Positions 39,233 to 47,918 of a stretch of DNA of 64,000 nucleotides are shown here, piece by piece. The notes beneath the pieces were generated by a model that saw nothing but the letters and a program-made list of their open reading frames with translations, had not been told where the DNA came from and made no database searches. The position numbers and the translations under genes were made by a program. The stretch covers positions 62,001 to 126,000 of the forward strand of contig JACKDW010000018.1 in assembly GCA_020633295.1 (NCBI GenBank), written 5' to 3'. Positions within the stretch are counted from its first letter, which is position 1; each line of letters starts with the position of its first letter. This DNA is from Myxococcales bacterium. GTDB taxonomy: Bacteria > Myxococcota_A > Polyangia > Nannocystales > Nannocystaceae.

Positions 39233-40375
39233 ATGCACAGCTCACACGTCCAAGCAGCCGACAGCCCGATCCCGGATGCGTCCTGCGCCCACGCGAGCGA
39301 GCGCGAGCGCGTTTGTTCGTCGACCCCTGGCCCCAGGGGATGGCGCGTTGTTCTGGAGGTCGCGGGCTTCATTACGCCCGTAGCCACGGTGATCACGCTC
39401 GGATGCGCGCAACCAGAGCCTGGCGTCGACTTCCGTGACGCGCGCCTGGCCGTCGTCGACATGCACCTGCATCAGGGCGAGTGGCAGGGGGTGCCAGGCA
39501 GCACGCAGGAGTTCCTCGCCAGCCGCTTCCCGTTCCCCTTCAACCTCAACCCCGAGCAGACCGCGAGCGGCATCCTCTCGGCAGAGGGTGTCGTCGCCGA
39601 GCTGGACGCGGCCGGCATCAGCCGCGGCGTGCTGCTCGCCGTGTACGCGCCGCGCTCGGTCGGCGTGGCGACCAACGAGGACATGGTGGAGCAGGTCGCG
39701 GTCGCCCCCGATCGCCTGTGGGGGCTGGCCAGCCTGCGCGTCGACGACTGGAGCGCGGGTGGCGAGGCCCAGCTCGCGCAGCTCGACGAGATGGTGCAGG
39801 CGCCCGGCGTCGTCGGGGTCAAGCTCGCGCACACGCACATGCACTTCCGCATGGACGACCCGCGCTACTTCGGCATCTACGAGGTCGCGGGGCTGCGACA
39901 GAAGCCGGTGTACCTGCACACCGGGCCGAGCCCGTTCCCGGGCACCAACGCGGAGCCGCCGTACACCGATCCGGCCTTCCTCGAGGCGGCGATCGCCGCG
40001 TACCCGGAGACGATCTTCATCCTCGGGCACGTCGGCTACGACTTCATCAACAAGCAGCTCGGCTACTTCGAAACCTGCGTCACGCTCGCGCAGAAGTACC
40101 CGAACGTCTACCTCGAGCCGAGCGCGCTCGGCAGCGAGGGCTCGGACCCGACGGGCGAGCACCTGCCGCACATCATGGGGCGGATCCGGGAGGCCGGGCT
40201 GGTGGAGCGCACGATCTACGGCAGCGACGGCCCGCAGAGCCCGGGCTTCGTCGGCGACTATCTCGCCCGCACGACGGCGGCCATGGAGTCCACGGGCTAC
40301 ACGGTCGAGGAGGCGAGGGCGGTGCTGTCGGGGAACTTCGCCCGCGTCTTCCAGGTCGAGGAGCCGACGCTGTGA
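39233..40375 (+). CDS. Amidohydrolase (amidohydro_2/ACMSD-like), probably lipid-anchored
   Basis: 380 residues. The TIM-barrel metal site starts with VVDMHLHQGEW (HxH). VKLAHTHMHFRMDDP and GKVGYD-like segments (ILGHVGYDF) supply the later His ligands, and IYGSDGPQSPG gives the Asp. Such enzymes hydrolyse or decarboxylate small ring or acyl compounds. Upstream of the barrel is a hydrophobic stretch ending ITLGC, a lipobox, so it should be exported. The ATG at 39233 leaves an unusually long 36-residue n-region, and a shorter start may exist. It overlaps the next gene by four bases (GTGA), so the two are coupled. Under likely control of the MerR regulator. Confidence 0.78.
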   Translation: MHSSHVQAADSPIPDASCAHASERERVCSSTPGPRGWRVVLEVAGFITPVATVITLGCAQPEPGVDFRDARLAVVDMHLHQGEWQGVPGSTQEFLASRFPFPFNLNPEQTASGILSAEGVVAELDAAGISRGVLLAVYAPRSVGVATNEDMVEQVAVAPDRLWGLASLRVDDWSAGGEAQLAQLDEMVQAPGVVGVKLAHTHMHFRMDDPRYFGIYEVAGLRQKPVYLHTGPSPFPGTNAEPPYTDPAFLEAAIAAYPETIFILGHVGYDFINKQLGYFETCVTLAQKYPNVYLEPSALGSEGSDPTGEHLPHIMGRIREAGLVERTIYGSDGPQSPGFVGDYLARTTAAMESTGYTVEEARAVLSGNFARVFQVEEPTL

Positions 40376-41430
40376 TCGCGGCGCACGGGCTCGCGCTCGC
40401 GCTGCTGACCGCAGTCGCGGGCGATGTTCACGTAGCGAGCGCGGCGGGGGAGGCCACCGCCGAACTCGAAGCTTCGGGCGGTGAGCTCGCGGTCGCGGGT
40501 CAGGAGCACACCGCCGCGGACGAAGGCTCGAGCATCGAAGCCAGGGTCGCGGAGGAGGAGACCGGCGTCGAAGTCGAGCGGTCGAACGCGACGCGCGCGG
40601 GTGACGAGGCCGCAGTCGCGGGGGCGGGGTCCTCGGGGGACGTCGAAGCTTCGGGGGGCGAGCCCGCGGTCGCGGGGGAGCTCTCCTCGGATGAGGTCGA
40701 AGGGTCAGGTGGTGAAGACGCGGTCGCGGGGCCTCCGGGCGAGGTCGAAGGGACAGGTGGCGACGTCGAGGGGTCGAGCGTGGCGGGCGCGGACGCGGGC
40801 GGCGACGCGAAGGCGACGCGCGCCGCGGCGCGCGTCGCCCGACGGACGCGCTTCGCCGAGTCGGCGCCGGTGGACGTCGTGGGCGGCGGATCGCGGGCGG
40901 GGACCTGGGCCGGTGCCGTGCAGATCGGGTACCCCTGGCAGACGCTCCGGCTTCAAGTCGGCGCCTGGCGCACGCTCACGCCGCTCGTCGAGCTTGAGGC
41001 CGCGCTGTTTCGCCGGTTTCGCCCGGCCGTAGGCCTCGGCCTGCGATGGGTCGATCGCCCGCGCGTGCGCTTGACCGGGGACGTGCTGCTCGGGTGGTTC
41101 GTGCAGCTCGGGGAGCTGGCGCGACGCGGGCCGAACGCGGAGCTGCGCCTGCGGTTGGCGTTCCCGTCGGGGCGCGTCGCGCCCTACCTGATGCTGGCGA
41201 CGCGTCACACGCTGCTGTTTGATCGCACGCGCGTGATCTCGCCGGGCGGGACGACGACGAGCTGGAGCGCGCGGCACGACTGGACGCCGTGGGCGACGCT
41301 CGGCCTGGCGATCGTGATCACGGACGCCTTCGGGATCGAGCTCGGCATCGACTGGCCGTGGGTAGGGGCGCCCGACGGCGTGGCGATCCCCGGCGTGCAC
41401 CTCGGCGCGCTGTTTGGAGGTGGACGATGA
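40372..41430 (+). CDS. Outer-membrane beta-barrel candidate with acidic low-complexity N-terminus
   Basis: 352 residues from a GTG overlapping the previous stop. After a short signal-like stretch (HGLALALLTAVAG) come about 150 residues rich in Glu, Gly, Ser and Ala, with repeats of ASGGE-x-AVAG type. From about residue 150 the sequence alternates polar and hydrophobic residues in strands (AVQIGYPWQTLRLQVGAWRTLTPLVELEAALFRRFRPAVGLGLRWVDRPRVRLTGDVLLGWF), with aromatic girdle residues, as in small outer-membrane proteins. The C-terminal VHLGALFGGGR is polar. A beta-barrel is inferred from pattern only. It overlaps the next gene start by four bases (ATGA). Confidence 0.64.
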   Translation: MIAAHGLALALLTAVAGDVHVASAAGEATAELEASGGELAVAGQEHTAADEGSSIEARVAEEETGVEVERSNATRAGDEAAVAGAGSSGDVEASGGEPAVAGELSSDEVEGSGGEDAVAGPPGEVEGTGGDVEGSSVAGADAGGDAKATRAAARVARRTRFAESAPVDVVGGGSRAGTWAGAVQIGYPWQTLRLQVGAWRTLTPLVELEAALFRRFRPAVGLGLRWVDRPRVRLTGDVLLGWFVQLGELARRGPNAELRLRLAFPSGRVAPYLMLATRHTLLFDRTRVISPGGTTTSWSARHDWTPWATLGLAIVITDAFGIELGIDWPWVGAPDGVAIPGVHLGALFGGGR

Positions 41431-41870
41431 GACATGTACTTGTGAGCGCGTTGCTGATCGCGGCGGCGACGGCGGGCTGCATCAACGAGGACGTTACGCT
41501 GTACGAGGTCCGCGTCCTCGGCGAGGTCGCGGTCGCGCCGGAGTTCCCGAGCGCGGGCGAGGTGCAGCTCGGCCTGTACTTCGCGCGCGCGGGCGAGGGC
41601 GAGCTGGCGTACCCCGTCGACAGCATCACCGCGCGCGAGGTCGGCCCGCCTGGATTCGTCGACGAGCGCTTCCTCGTCCCGTACGACGGGCGCGAGGAGC
41701 TGCTCGTGTACGCGTGGCTCGACATCGACGGCGACGGGGTGCTGTGCGCGGTCGGAGGCGCGGAGGAGCCCGCCGCGATCGTCGCGGTCGACGAATTCAC
41801 GGACTTCCGCGTCGAGTTCTCGCTGCTGCTCGATCAGCCCTGCGCCGGCGCCGAGGCGCTGTACCCGTGA
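41427..41870 (+). CDS. Lipoprotein of the amidohydrolase operon
   Basis: 147 residues; ATG overlaps the previous stop, with a GGAGG site just before it, so the three genes are translated together. Short signal peptide with lipobox TAGC. The mature part has a beta-sandwich look: EDVTLYEVRVLGEVAVAPEFPSAGEVQLGLYFARAG, and an acidic turn DIDGDGVLC of calcium-binding appearance. Two Cys near the end may pair. It may form a complex with the beta-barrel protein upstream. The function is unknown. Confidence 0.7.
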   Translation: MRHVLVSALLIAAATAGCINEDVTLYEVRVLGEVAVAPEFPSAGEVQLGLYFARAGEGELAYPVDSITAREVGPPGFVDERFLVPYDGREELLVYAWLDIDGDGVLCAVGGAEEPAAIVAVDEFTDFRVEFSLLLDQPCAGAEALYP

Positions 41871-41992
41871 CGCGCGAGCGCTTGCCGGCGGCGTGACGCC
41901 GGTGACCTCACCACGCCTGCGCGGTCGCTCGCCTCCGTTTCGGGAGGCGCCGGCGATCGCCCGCGCGCGAGAGGATCTCGAGGATAGACAGC

Positions 41993-43182
41993 TCACGCGT
42001 CGAGCAGCGCGCGCAGGCGCGCGCGCGCGTCGTCGAGGCTGGCGCGCGCGGCCCAGTCTCGCAGCGCCTGCAGCCGCGTCTCGCCGAGCGCGGCGCCGAG
42101 CTCGCGGGCGCGCGCCTCGTGCTCCTCGCGATCTGCGGTCGGCGCGTCGAGACGGGCGCGCGTGGCCTCGGCGATCGCGAGCAGGGCGCCGGCCTGCTCG
42201 AGCGCCTCCCGGTCGCCGGCGGCGGCGAGGCGCAGGTGCAGCGCGAGCCCGGCCTCAGCGGACTCGGCGACCCTGAGCATGTCGCCGACCTCGAGGAAGC
42301 TGCGGGCGGCGGCGCGCAGGTGCTCGCGGGCCGCCGGGAGCGCGCCGGCTCGGTCTCGATCGCGCACAGGCACACCCGCGAGCCGGCGACGCCCCAGGTG
42401 TCGCCGAGCTGCTCGCGGGCGCGCAGGCCCTCGAGGTACAGCGGGCGCGCGCGGGCGGGGGCACGGCGCGCGCGGTGGATCAGCGCGAGGTTGCCGAGGC
42501 TGCTGGCGACCCCGTGAAGATCGCCGTGCTCGCGGCGCAGCGCGAGCGCGCGCCCGTGCAGCTCGGCGGCCTCGTCGAGCTGGCCGCTGCGGAACGCGAC
42601 GACGCCGAGGTTACCGGTCGCGTGCGCGCGGCCGCGTTCATCGCCTGCCTGTTGGTACAGCTCGATCGCGCGGGCGTGGCGGGCGCGCGCGTCCCCGTGG
42701 CGGCCTTGCTCGCGGTCGACCATCCTGAGGCCGTTGATCGCGTCGGCCTCGGCCCGCGCGTCGCCGCGCGCGGTTGCCGTCGCCGCGCGCTCGAAGGCCC
42801 GGCGCGCGGCGGTGTAGTCGGCGCGGGCGTAGTAGAGCTCGCCCGCGCCCTGGCGCGCCGCCGTCAGCGAGCGCGCGTCGATGTCCGCCGGGACCGCGCG
42901 CAAGGCCGCTTCGACGATCGGGAGGACCTCGGGCCCAAGCCCGCGGATCCACCAGAAGCGCGCGAGCGCGGCGATCAGGCGCAGCGACGCGTCGCGCGTC
43001 GACGCGGTCGGGCGTCGCGTGAGCTGGTCGATGACCACAGGGTGCAGCGCGGCGAGCTCGGCGAGCGCGGCGAGCTGCTCGTCCTCGGGTCCGCGCAGCG
43101 CGCTGCTGAGCTGCTCGGCGCGCGCGCACAGGGTCGCGAGCGCGGCCGCGTCGTCGGGGGAGTCGTCGTCTCGGGGGTCCAC
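41993..43182 (-). CDS. TPR-repeat protein, one frameshift
   Basis: About 396 residues when read across a frame change. The GTG at 43182 has a good ribosome binding site (AGGAG). The protein is a run of TPR pairs, including GELYYARADYTAARRAFERAAT, DARARHARAIELYQQAGDERGRAHATGNLGVVAFRSG and LDEAAELHGRALALRREHG. The frame breaks near 42341-42350 in a CG-rich stretch. The C-terminal helices (AAREHLRAAARSFLEVGDMLRVAESAEAG) follow in another frame down to the stop at 41993. The second part reads naturally, so an indel in the sequence is likely. Similar proteins form scaffolds; no partner can be named. No signal peptide or kinase domain in this gene. Confidence 0.72.
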
Positions 43183-43246
43183 GGGCGCTCCTGCGCGGGC
43201 GTCTCGGCGTGCGACGCCCAATCACCACGAGCATACACCCGCGCCC

Positions 43247-43252
43247 TATACT
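43247..43252 (+). promoter_or_regulatory. -10 box TATACT placed for a leaderless mRNA
   Basis: TATACT ends exactly six bases before the GTG at 43259; it is also about 65 bases upstream of the divergent TPR gene. Confidence 0.55.
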
Positions 43253-43258
43253 GCGCGG

Positions 43259-43777
43259 GTGAAGGTCTCGCTTCGCGTGTTCGCGTGGGACCCCGAGCAT
43301 GACCTCGGGAGCGTGTGGTTCGGCGTCGTCTTCGCGCTGGTCGGCCTGCTCCTGGCGGGCGGCGCGGTGGTTCACCTCGCGAGCCAGCCCTGGGATCTTG
43401 CGACCGTCGGCGTCGAGGCGCCGGGGAGCCCGGCCGGCTACAGCCCCTGGGTCGGCGATCGCTACGCGATCGACGTCGGCGGGTCGCGCTACACCTGTCA
43501 CCGCGGACAGTCCAAGGTCCCGGCGTACGGGCGCGCGACCCCGATCCTGTACGACCCGCGGGCGCCGGCGCGCTGCCGCGCGCGCGACACCGCGTCACGC
43601 CCGGGTGACTACGAGGCGACCAGCCTCGTCGTCGGCAGCGCGTTCGCGCTCGTGGGCCTCGCGTTCGTGCTCGCGTACCTCGCCGAGCCGCGCCCTGAGT
43701 GGGTCCGCGCGCAGGAGGGCGAGCCGGCGAGCGCTACGACTACGCGATCATCGGCTCGGGCCTCGGCGGGCTGCTGA
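43259..43777 (+). CDS. DUF3592-like two-helix membrane protein
   Basis: 172 residues, GTG start supported by TATACT six bases upstream. One membrane segment at about 20-42 (VWFGVVFALVGLLLAGGAVVHLA) and a second at about 122-142 (LVVGSAFALVGLAFVLAYLA). Between them is an extracytoplasmic loop with RYAIDVGGSRYTCHRG and ATPILYDPRAPARCR, the pattern of DUF3592 proteins (a strand with Cys, then Y-D-P). The last 25 residues overlap the next gene and are polar, so the true C-terminus may be a little different. Confidence 0.66.
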   Translation: MKVSLRVFAWDPEHDLGSVWFGVVFALVGLLLAGGAVVHLASQPWDLATVGVEAPGSPAGYSPWVGDRYAIDVGGSRYTCHRGQSKVPAYGRATPILYDPRAPARCRARDTASRPGDYEATSLVVGSAFALVGLAFVLAYLAEPRPEWVRAQEGEPASATTTRSSARASAGC

Positions 43778-45297
43778 CCGGCGCGCTGCTGGCGAACGCC
43801 GGCGCGCGCGTCTGCATCCTCGAGCGGCACTATCACCCCGGCGGCTACGCGCACAGCTTCAAGCGCGGCGGCTACTGGTTCTGCGCCGGGCTCCACTACG
43901 TGTTCAACTCGCTGCCGGACGAGGACGGCGGGCTGTTTCTGCGCGCGCTCGGGCTCGAGGACGAGATCCGCTTCTCGCCCATGGCCGACGAGTCCTTCGA
44001 CATCCTGCGCTTCCCGTCGCTCGCGTACAGCGTGCGGCGGGGGATCCACGCGAACGCGGAGGCGCTCGCGCGCCGCTTCCCTGGCTGCGAAGACGGCCTG
44101 CGGCGCTACTACGCGCTGCTCGCCGCGCTCTACCTCGAGGCCTTCCAGGCGCCCGTCTCCTTGCCGCTGCGGGCCTTCGCTCGCCACCCGCTGCGCTACC
44201 GTCACCTGCTGCGCCACCGCAACACCACGACGGGCGAGCTGATGACGCGCCTCGGCTTCCCGGTCGAGCTGCGCGACGTGCTCTCGGGGCAGTGCGGGAA
44301 CATCGGGCTGCCGCCGTCGCGCTCCTCGCTGATCGCCCACGCGATCAACGTGATCGCCTACGACCAGGGCGCGTGCTACCCGACGCGCTCGTACTTCCAC
44401 ATGATGCGCCGGATCGCGCGCGCGTTCCGGGAGCGCCCGGGGTGCCGCCTGCGGCTGAAGGAGGCGGTCACGCGCCTCGAGGTCGCGCGCGATCGCGTGA
44501 TCGCGTTGACGACCGCGCGGGGTCGGCGGGTCGTCGCCGACCGCTTCCTGTTCAACGGCGACCCGAAGCTGCTGCCCGCGCTGATCGAGGGCTACCGCGC
44601 GCCGCGATGGTTTCGCCGCAAGCTGGGCTACGAGTACTCGGCCGCGTCCTTCACCCTGTACATGGGGCTGCGCGACGTCGACCTGCGGGCGCACGGCTTC
44701 GGCAACTGGAACGTCTGGCACTACCCGGACCACGACCTCGACGCGGTGTACCGACGTCAGCTCGTGGACCAGGACCTCTCGCGGCCCTTCCTCGCCATCA
44801 CGACGCCGACGCTGCACGCCTCGGCGCGCGCCGAGATCGCGCCGGCGGGCGGCGAGCAGATGGTGATCTGCACGTGGGTTGGCTACGAGCGCATGGCCCG
44901 GCTGCGCGCGCGCGACGAGGCCGCCTACTACCGCGAGAAGCAGCGGGTCACCGACGCGATCCTCGACACGATCGAGCGCGAGTACGTGCCGGGGATCCGC
45001 GCGCGGATCGAGGTGCTCGAGGCGGGCAGCCCGACGACGAACGCGTTCTACTGCGCCGCGCCGGCCGGCAACTCGTACGGCGCGAGCATGACGCCCGCGC
45101 ACGTCAACCTCGGGACGATCCGCGGGCAGACCCCGTTTCGAAACCTCACCCTCGTGGGCGCGAGCTCGGGGATGCCGGGGCTCGGCGGCGGGTTCCGCAA
45201 CGCGCTCTCGACCTACGCCGAGCTCACGGGCGACGACGCGCTGACGGCCGCGCTGACGAGGCGCCGCGCGCTCCGCTACCTCGAGCGCGGCGCGTGA
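43699..45297 (+). CDS. CrtISO/retinol-saturase-like FAD oxidoreductase (paralogue 2)
   Basis: 532 residues from a GTG at 43699, 79 bases inside the previous reading frame. FAD motif GSGLGGL, ERHYHPGGYAHSFKRGGYWFCAGLHYVF, with the same order as paralogue 1 (GLHYVF instead of the QVQYLM there). It has the late segments MTPAHVNLGTIRGQTPFRNLTLVGASSGMPGLGGG. Such enzymes act on carotenoids or retinoids or other polyenes; whether this one isomerises, saturates or desaturates is not clear. The two copies are about 6.6 kb apart on the same strand and may come from an old duplication. Confidence 0.86.
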   Translation: MGPRAGGRAGERYDYAIIGSGLGGLLTGALLANAGARVCILERHYHPGGYAHSFKRGGYWFCAGLHYVFNSLPDEDGGLFLRALGLEDEIRFSPMADESFDILRFPSLAYSVRRGIHANAEALARRFPGCEDGLRRYYALLAALYLEAFQAPVSLPLRAFARHPLRYRHLLRHRNTTTGELMTRLGFPVELRDVLSGQCGNIGLPPSRSSLIAHAINVIAYDQGACYPTRSYFHMMRRIARAFRERPGCRLRLKEAVTRLEVARDRVIALTTARGRRVVADRFLFNGDPKLLPALIEGYRAPRWFRRKLGYEYSAASFTLYMGLRDVDLRAHGFGNWNVWHYPDHDLDAVYRRQLVDQDLSRPFLAITTPTLHASARAEIAPAGGEQMVICTWVGYERMARLRARDEAAYYREKQRVTDAILDTIEREYVPGIRARIEVLEAGSPTTNAFYCAAPAGNSYGASMTPAHVNLGTIRGQTPFRNLTLVGASSGMPGLGGGFRNALSTYAELTGDDALTAALTRRRALRYLERGA

Positions 45298-45709
45298 CGG
45301 CGCCGCGGCGCCGGCGCGCCGGCGCGCTCGCTCGCCCGCTCGCCCGCTCGCCGGCGCTCCAATCATCAGTCTTTTTGGTCATGTACCTCGAATCGCGCGA
45401 GCCCGCGGCCGGCGTGAAAACGTGCAGGCGCTCGCGCGGAACTGCACGGCCGAGGTCGCGCGTCGCGTCGCGCGGCGGGCCCCGCGGGCGCGATCGAGGG
45501 AAGTTGTGCGCGCACGAAAGCGCGGCGCGAGGACGCGGCAGCGCGCCGCGTTGTCGGTTGCGTCGCCTCTGCGCCTCTGTAAATCTAGGTTCCCGGGTTC
45601 GGGCAGCGCCAGGCTCGCTACGGCTGCCGGAGCGACGGGTCATCGCGATGACAACCACGCGTCAGCAGCAGCGATCGAGCGAGCGAACGCGCGGGCGGGG
45701 GGCGGCCCC
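45298..45709. other. 412-base intergenic region
   Basis: No gene with a believable start. It begins with a GC palindrome (cggcgccgcggcgccg) just after the stop at 45297, which may help termination. A small AT-rich patch (tctttttggtcatgtacc) is near 45369. An ATG at 45648 opens a short frame that ends at 45713; it could be the true start of the kinase if the GGGGGG run at about 45697 has lost or gained a base. Confidence 0.5.
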
Positions 45710-47861
45710 GTGACCGGCGACGCGGGCACGCGCGCGCGGCTGCCCGACCTGCCCGCGCGCGTGGGGTCGTTCGCGGTGCTGCGCACGCTCGGCGAGGGCG
45801 CGAGCGGCGTCGTCGTGCTCGCCTACGACGAGACCTTCAACCACCGCGTCGCGCTCAAGATCCTGTACCCGCGCGCCGGCGACTCCCCCGAGCTGCGCGA
45901 GCGCGTGATCGCGGGCGCGCGCACGCTGATGCTGCTGTCGCACCCGAACCTCGCGCGCGTGCACGACGTCGGCGAGTTCCAGGGCCAGCTCTACGTCGCG
46001 ACGGAGTTCGTGCCCGGCATCACGCTGAGCGAGTGGATCGAGGCCGACTCCCCGAGCTGGGACGAGGTGCTCGACATGTACCTGCAAGCCGGGCGGGGGC
46101 TCGCGGCCGCGCACGCGGCCGGCGTGCTGCACGGCGACTTCAAGCCCGAGCACCTGATGGTCCGCAGCGACGGGCGGCTGCTCGTCATCGACTTCAGCCC
46201 GCCGCGCGTCACCGTGATCGCGGACTCGCTCCCGGACGGCCGCGTGAGCGTCAGCTCGCGCGAGCTCAGCATCAGCCCGAGCGCGCTGGATGATGCTCCA
46301 GAGTACATGTCTCCCGAGCAGTTTCTAGGGCACCCGTGCGACGCGCGCAGCGAGCAGTTCGCCTACTGCGCCGCGCTCTGGCGCGGGCTGATGGGCGAGC
46401 GCGCGTTCGAGGGCGACAGCTACGACGATCGCGCCCACAGCGTGGTCAACGGCCGGATCAACGCGCCGCCGCGCCGCAGCCTCATCCCGCCGTGGATCGT
46501 CGACGTGCTCCGCCGCGGGATGTCGACCAGCCCGGCCGACCGCTACCCGTCGATGGACGCGCTGGTCGACGCGCTCTCGATCGCGAGCTCGGCGACCGTG
46601 ACGCGCAGCCGGGCCGCGCGCTGGCTCGACCCGGTGATCATCGGGGTGCTGTTCTGCGTCATCTCGCTCGCGCTGTTCAAGGCGATCAACGCGGACTTCT
46701 CGATCTTCCCGCTGCCCGCCGACACGATCGCGGCCGAGCAGATCGACGCGAGCGCGCGCGCGGCTCGCGAGGCCGCCGCGCGGCGCGACTGGGTGTACCC
46801 GCGCGCGGGCGCGCCCGGGGACACCGCGCTGCGCCACGTCCTCGCGATCGAGCAGGTCAAGCGTAAGGACGCGAAGGACCGCGCCGAAGCGCTGCGCCGC
46901 GAGCTGGCGGGGCAGCTGCGCGCGCTCGGGGACGTGCACTGGGAGCTCGAGGGCGGCCGCGGCTTCGCGCGTGACTTCTACCTTCAGGCGTTGATGTTCA
47001 CCCGCGAGGACGAGTCGCTGCTGCGGCGCGCGGGCGTCTCGGTCGGCGCGCAGGAGGAGCTGCTGGAGAAGGCCGAGTCGGGGAGCTTCAGCACCGCGGA
47101 GCTGGCCGCCGCAGAGCCGCTGCGGATCCTCGCCGAGCCCGACGCGGGGCGCCGCGACGAGCAGCTCCTCGAGTACCTGCAGCGGGTCGATGATCTGCCG
47201 GGCGCGACGCGTGCGAACCTCATGGCGCTCACCGGCTGGGGCGCGCGGGCGCGGGAGCCCGAGCTGGGCGCGGCCACGACGGGCGCCGGCGCCGACGCGG
47301 CGCGCGTGCCCGCGGCGCCCGACGAGGCGCGACGACCTCGGCGCCGACGAGGCCGACCTCCCGCGCGACGAGCCGCCGGACGGCGTCGCGCCCGCCGACG
47401 TCGGCGCGGGCGAGGGCGACCCGCCCGCGCCGGAGGAGACCCACGCGCCCGAGGTCGATGAGGGCGACGGCGCGGCGCTGGACCCCGCCGAGGCGCGCAA
47501 GCTCTCCGCGCAGCTGCGTCAAGACGCCGACGCGGCGCTCGATCACGAGGACTTCGCGCGCGCCGAGCGGCTCTACAAGGACGCGCTCGAGGCCGATCCG
47601 CGCAATCATCAGGCGCACCACGGGCTGTACGCGCTCTACTTCGTCCGCGGCGAGTACGGCAAGGCGCGCGTGCACGTGCGCAAGGCCGCCACGCTCGCGC
47701 CGCGTCGCGGGCGGTACCGCCTCGATCTCGGTGACCTGTATCTACAAGCAGGTGATATCGAGGCCGCGCGCAAGGCCTTCAAGCTCGCCGAGAAGCTCGG
47801 CGAGGTCGCGCGCGCGCGGGAGCAGCTCGCCAGGCTCCCGCCCGAGCCCGGCGCGGGCTGA
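45710..47861 (+). CDS. Divergent membrane Ser/Thr kinase with C-terminal TPRs, one frameshift
   Basis: About 716 residues when read across a frame change at about 47321-47331 (the two parts share an Ala/Pro-rich acidic linker). The kinase domain has the glycine loop GEGASGVVVLAYD and the Lys in VALKIL. The catalytic loop reads HGDFKPEHLMV instead of HRDxKxxN, and the Mg loop is DFS rather than DFG. The activation segment ends in YMSPEQF. A membrane segment (PVIIGVLFCVISLALFKAI) follows the kinase domain, and the outer part is helical, ending in TPRs (AERLYKDALEADPRNHQAHHGLYALY). It may be a weak or dead kinase that acts as a sensor. Start: GTG at 45710; see the gap entry for an alternative. 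Confidence 0.76.
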
Positions 47862-47918
47862 GCCCGCGTGATCGCGGGCTCCCGCGTCCGGTGGTACGCT
47901 CGCGCGGCGGCCTCGCGC

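Noticed and set aside
39141..39383. Plus-strand frame beginning inside the MerR palindrome
   Set aside because: The residues come from the palindrome and the antisense of the amidohydrolase leader; no motif and no ribosome binding site.
45580..45620. Sequence near 'ggttcccgggttcgggc' that recalls a tRNA T-arm
   Set aside because: No cloverleaf or acceptor stem can be folded around it.
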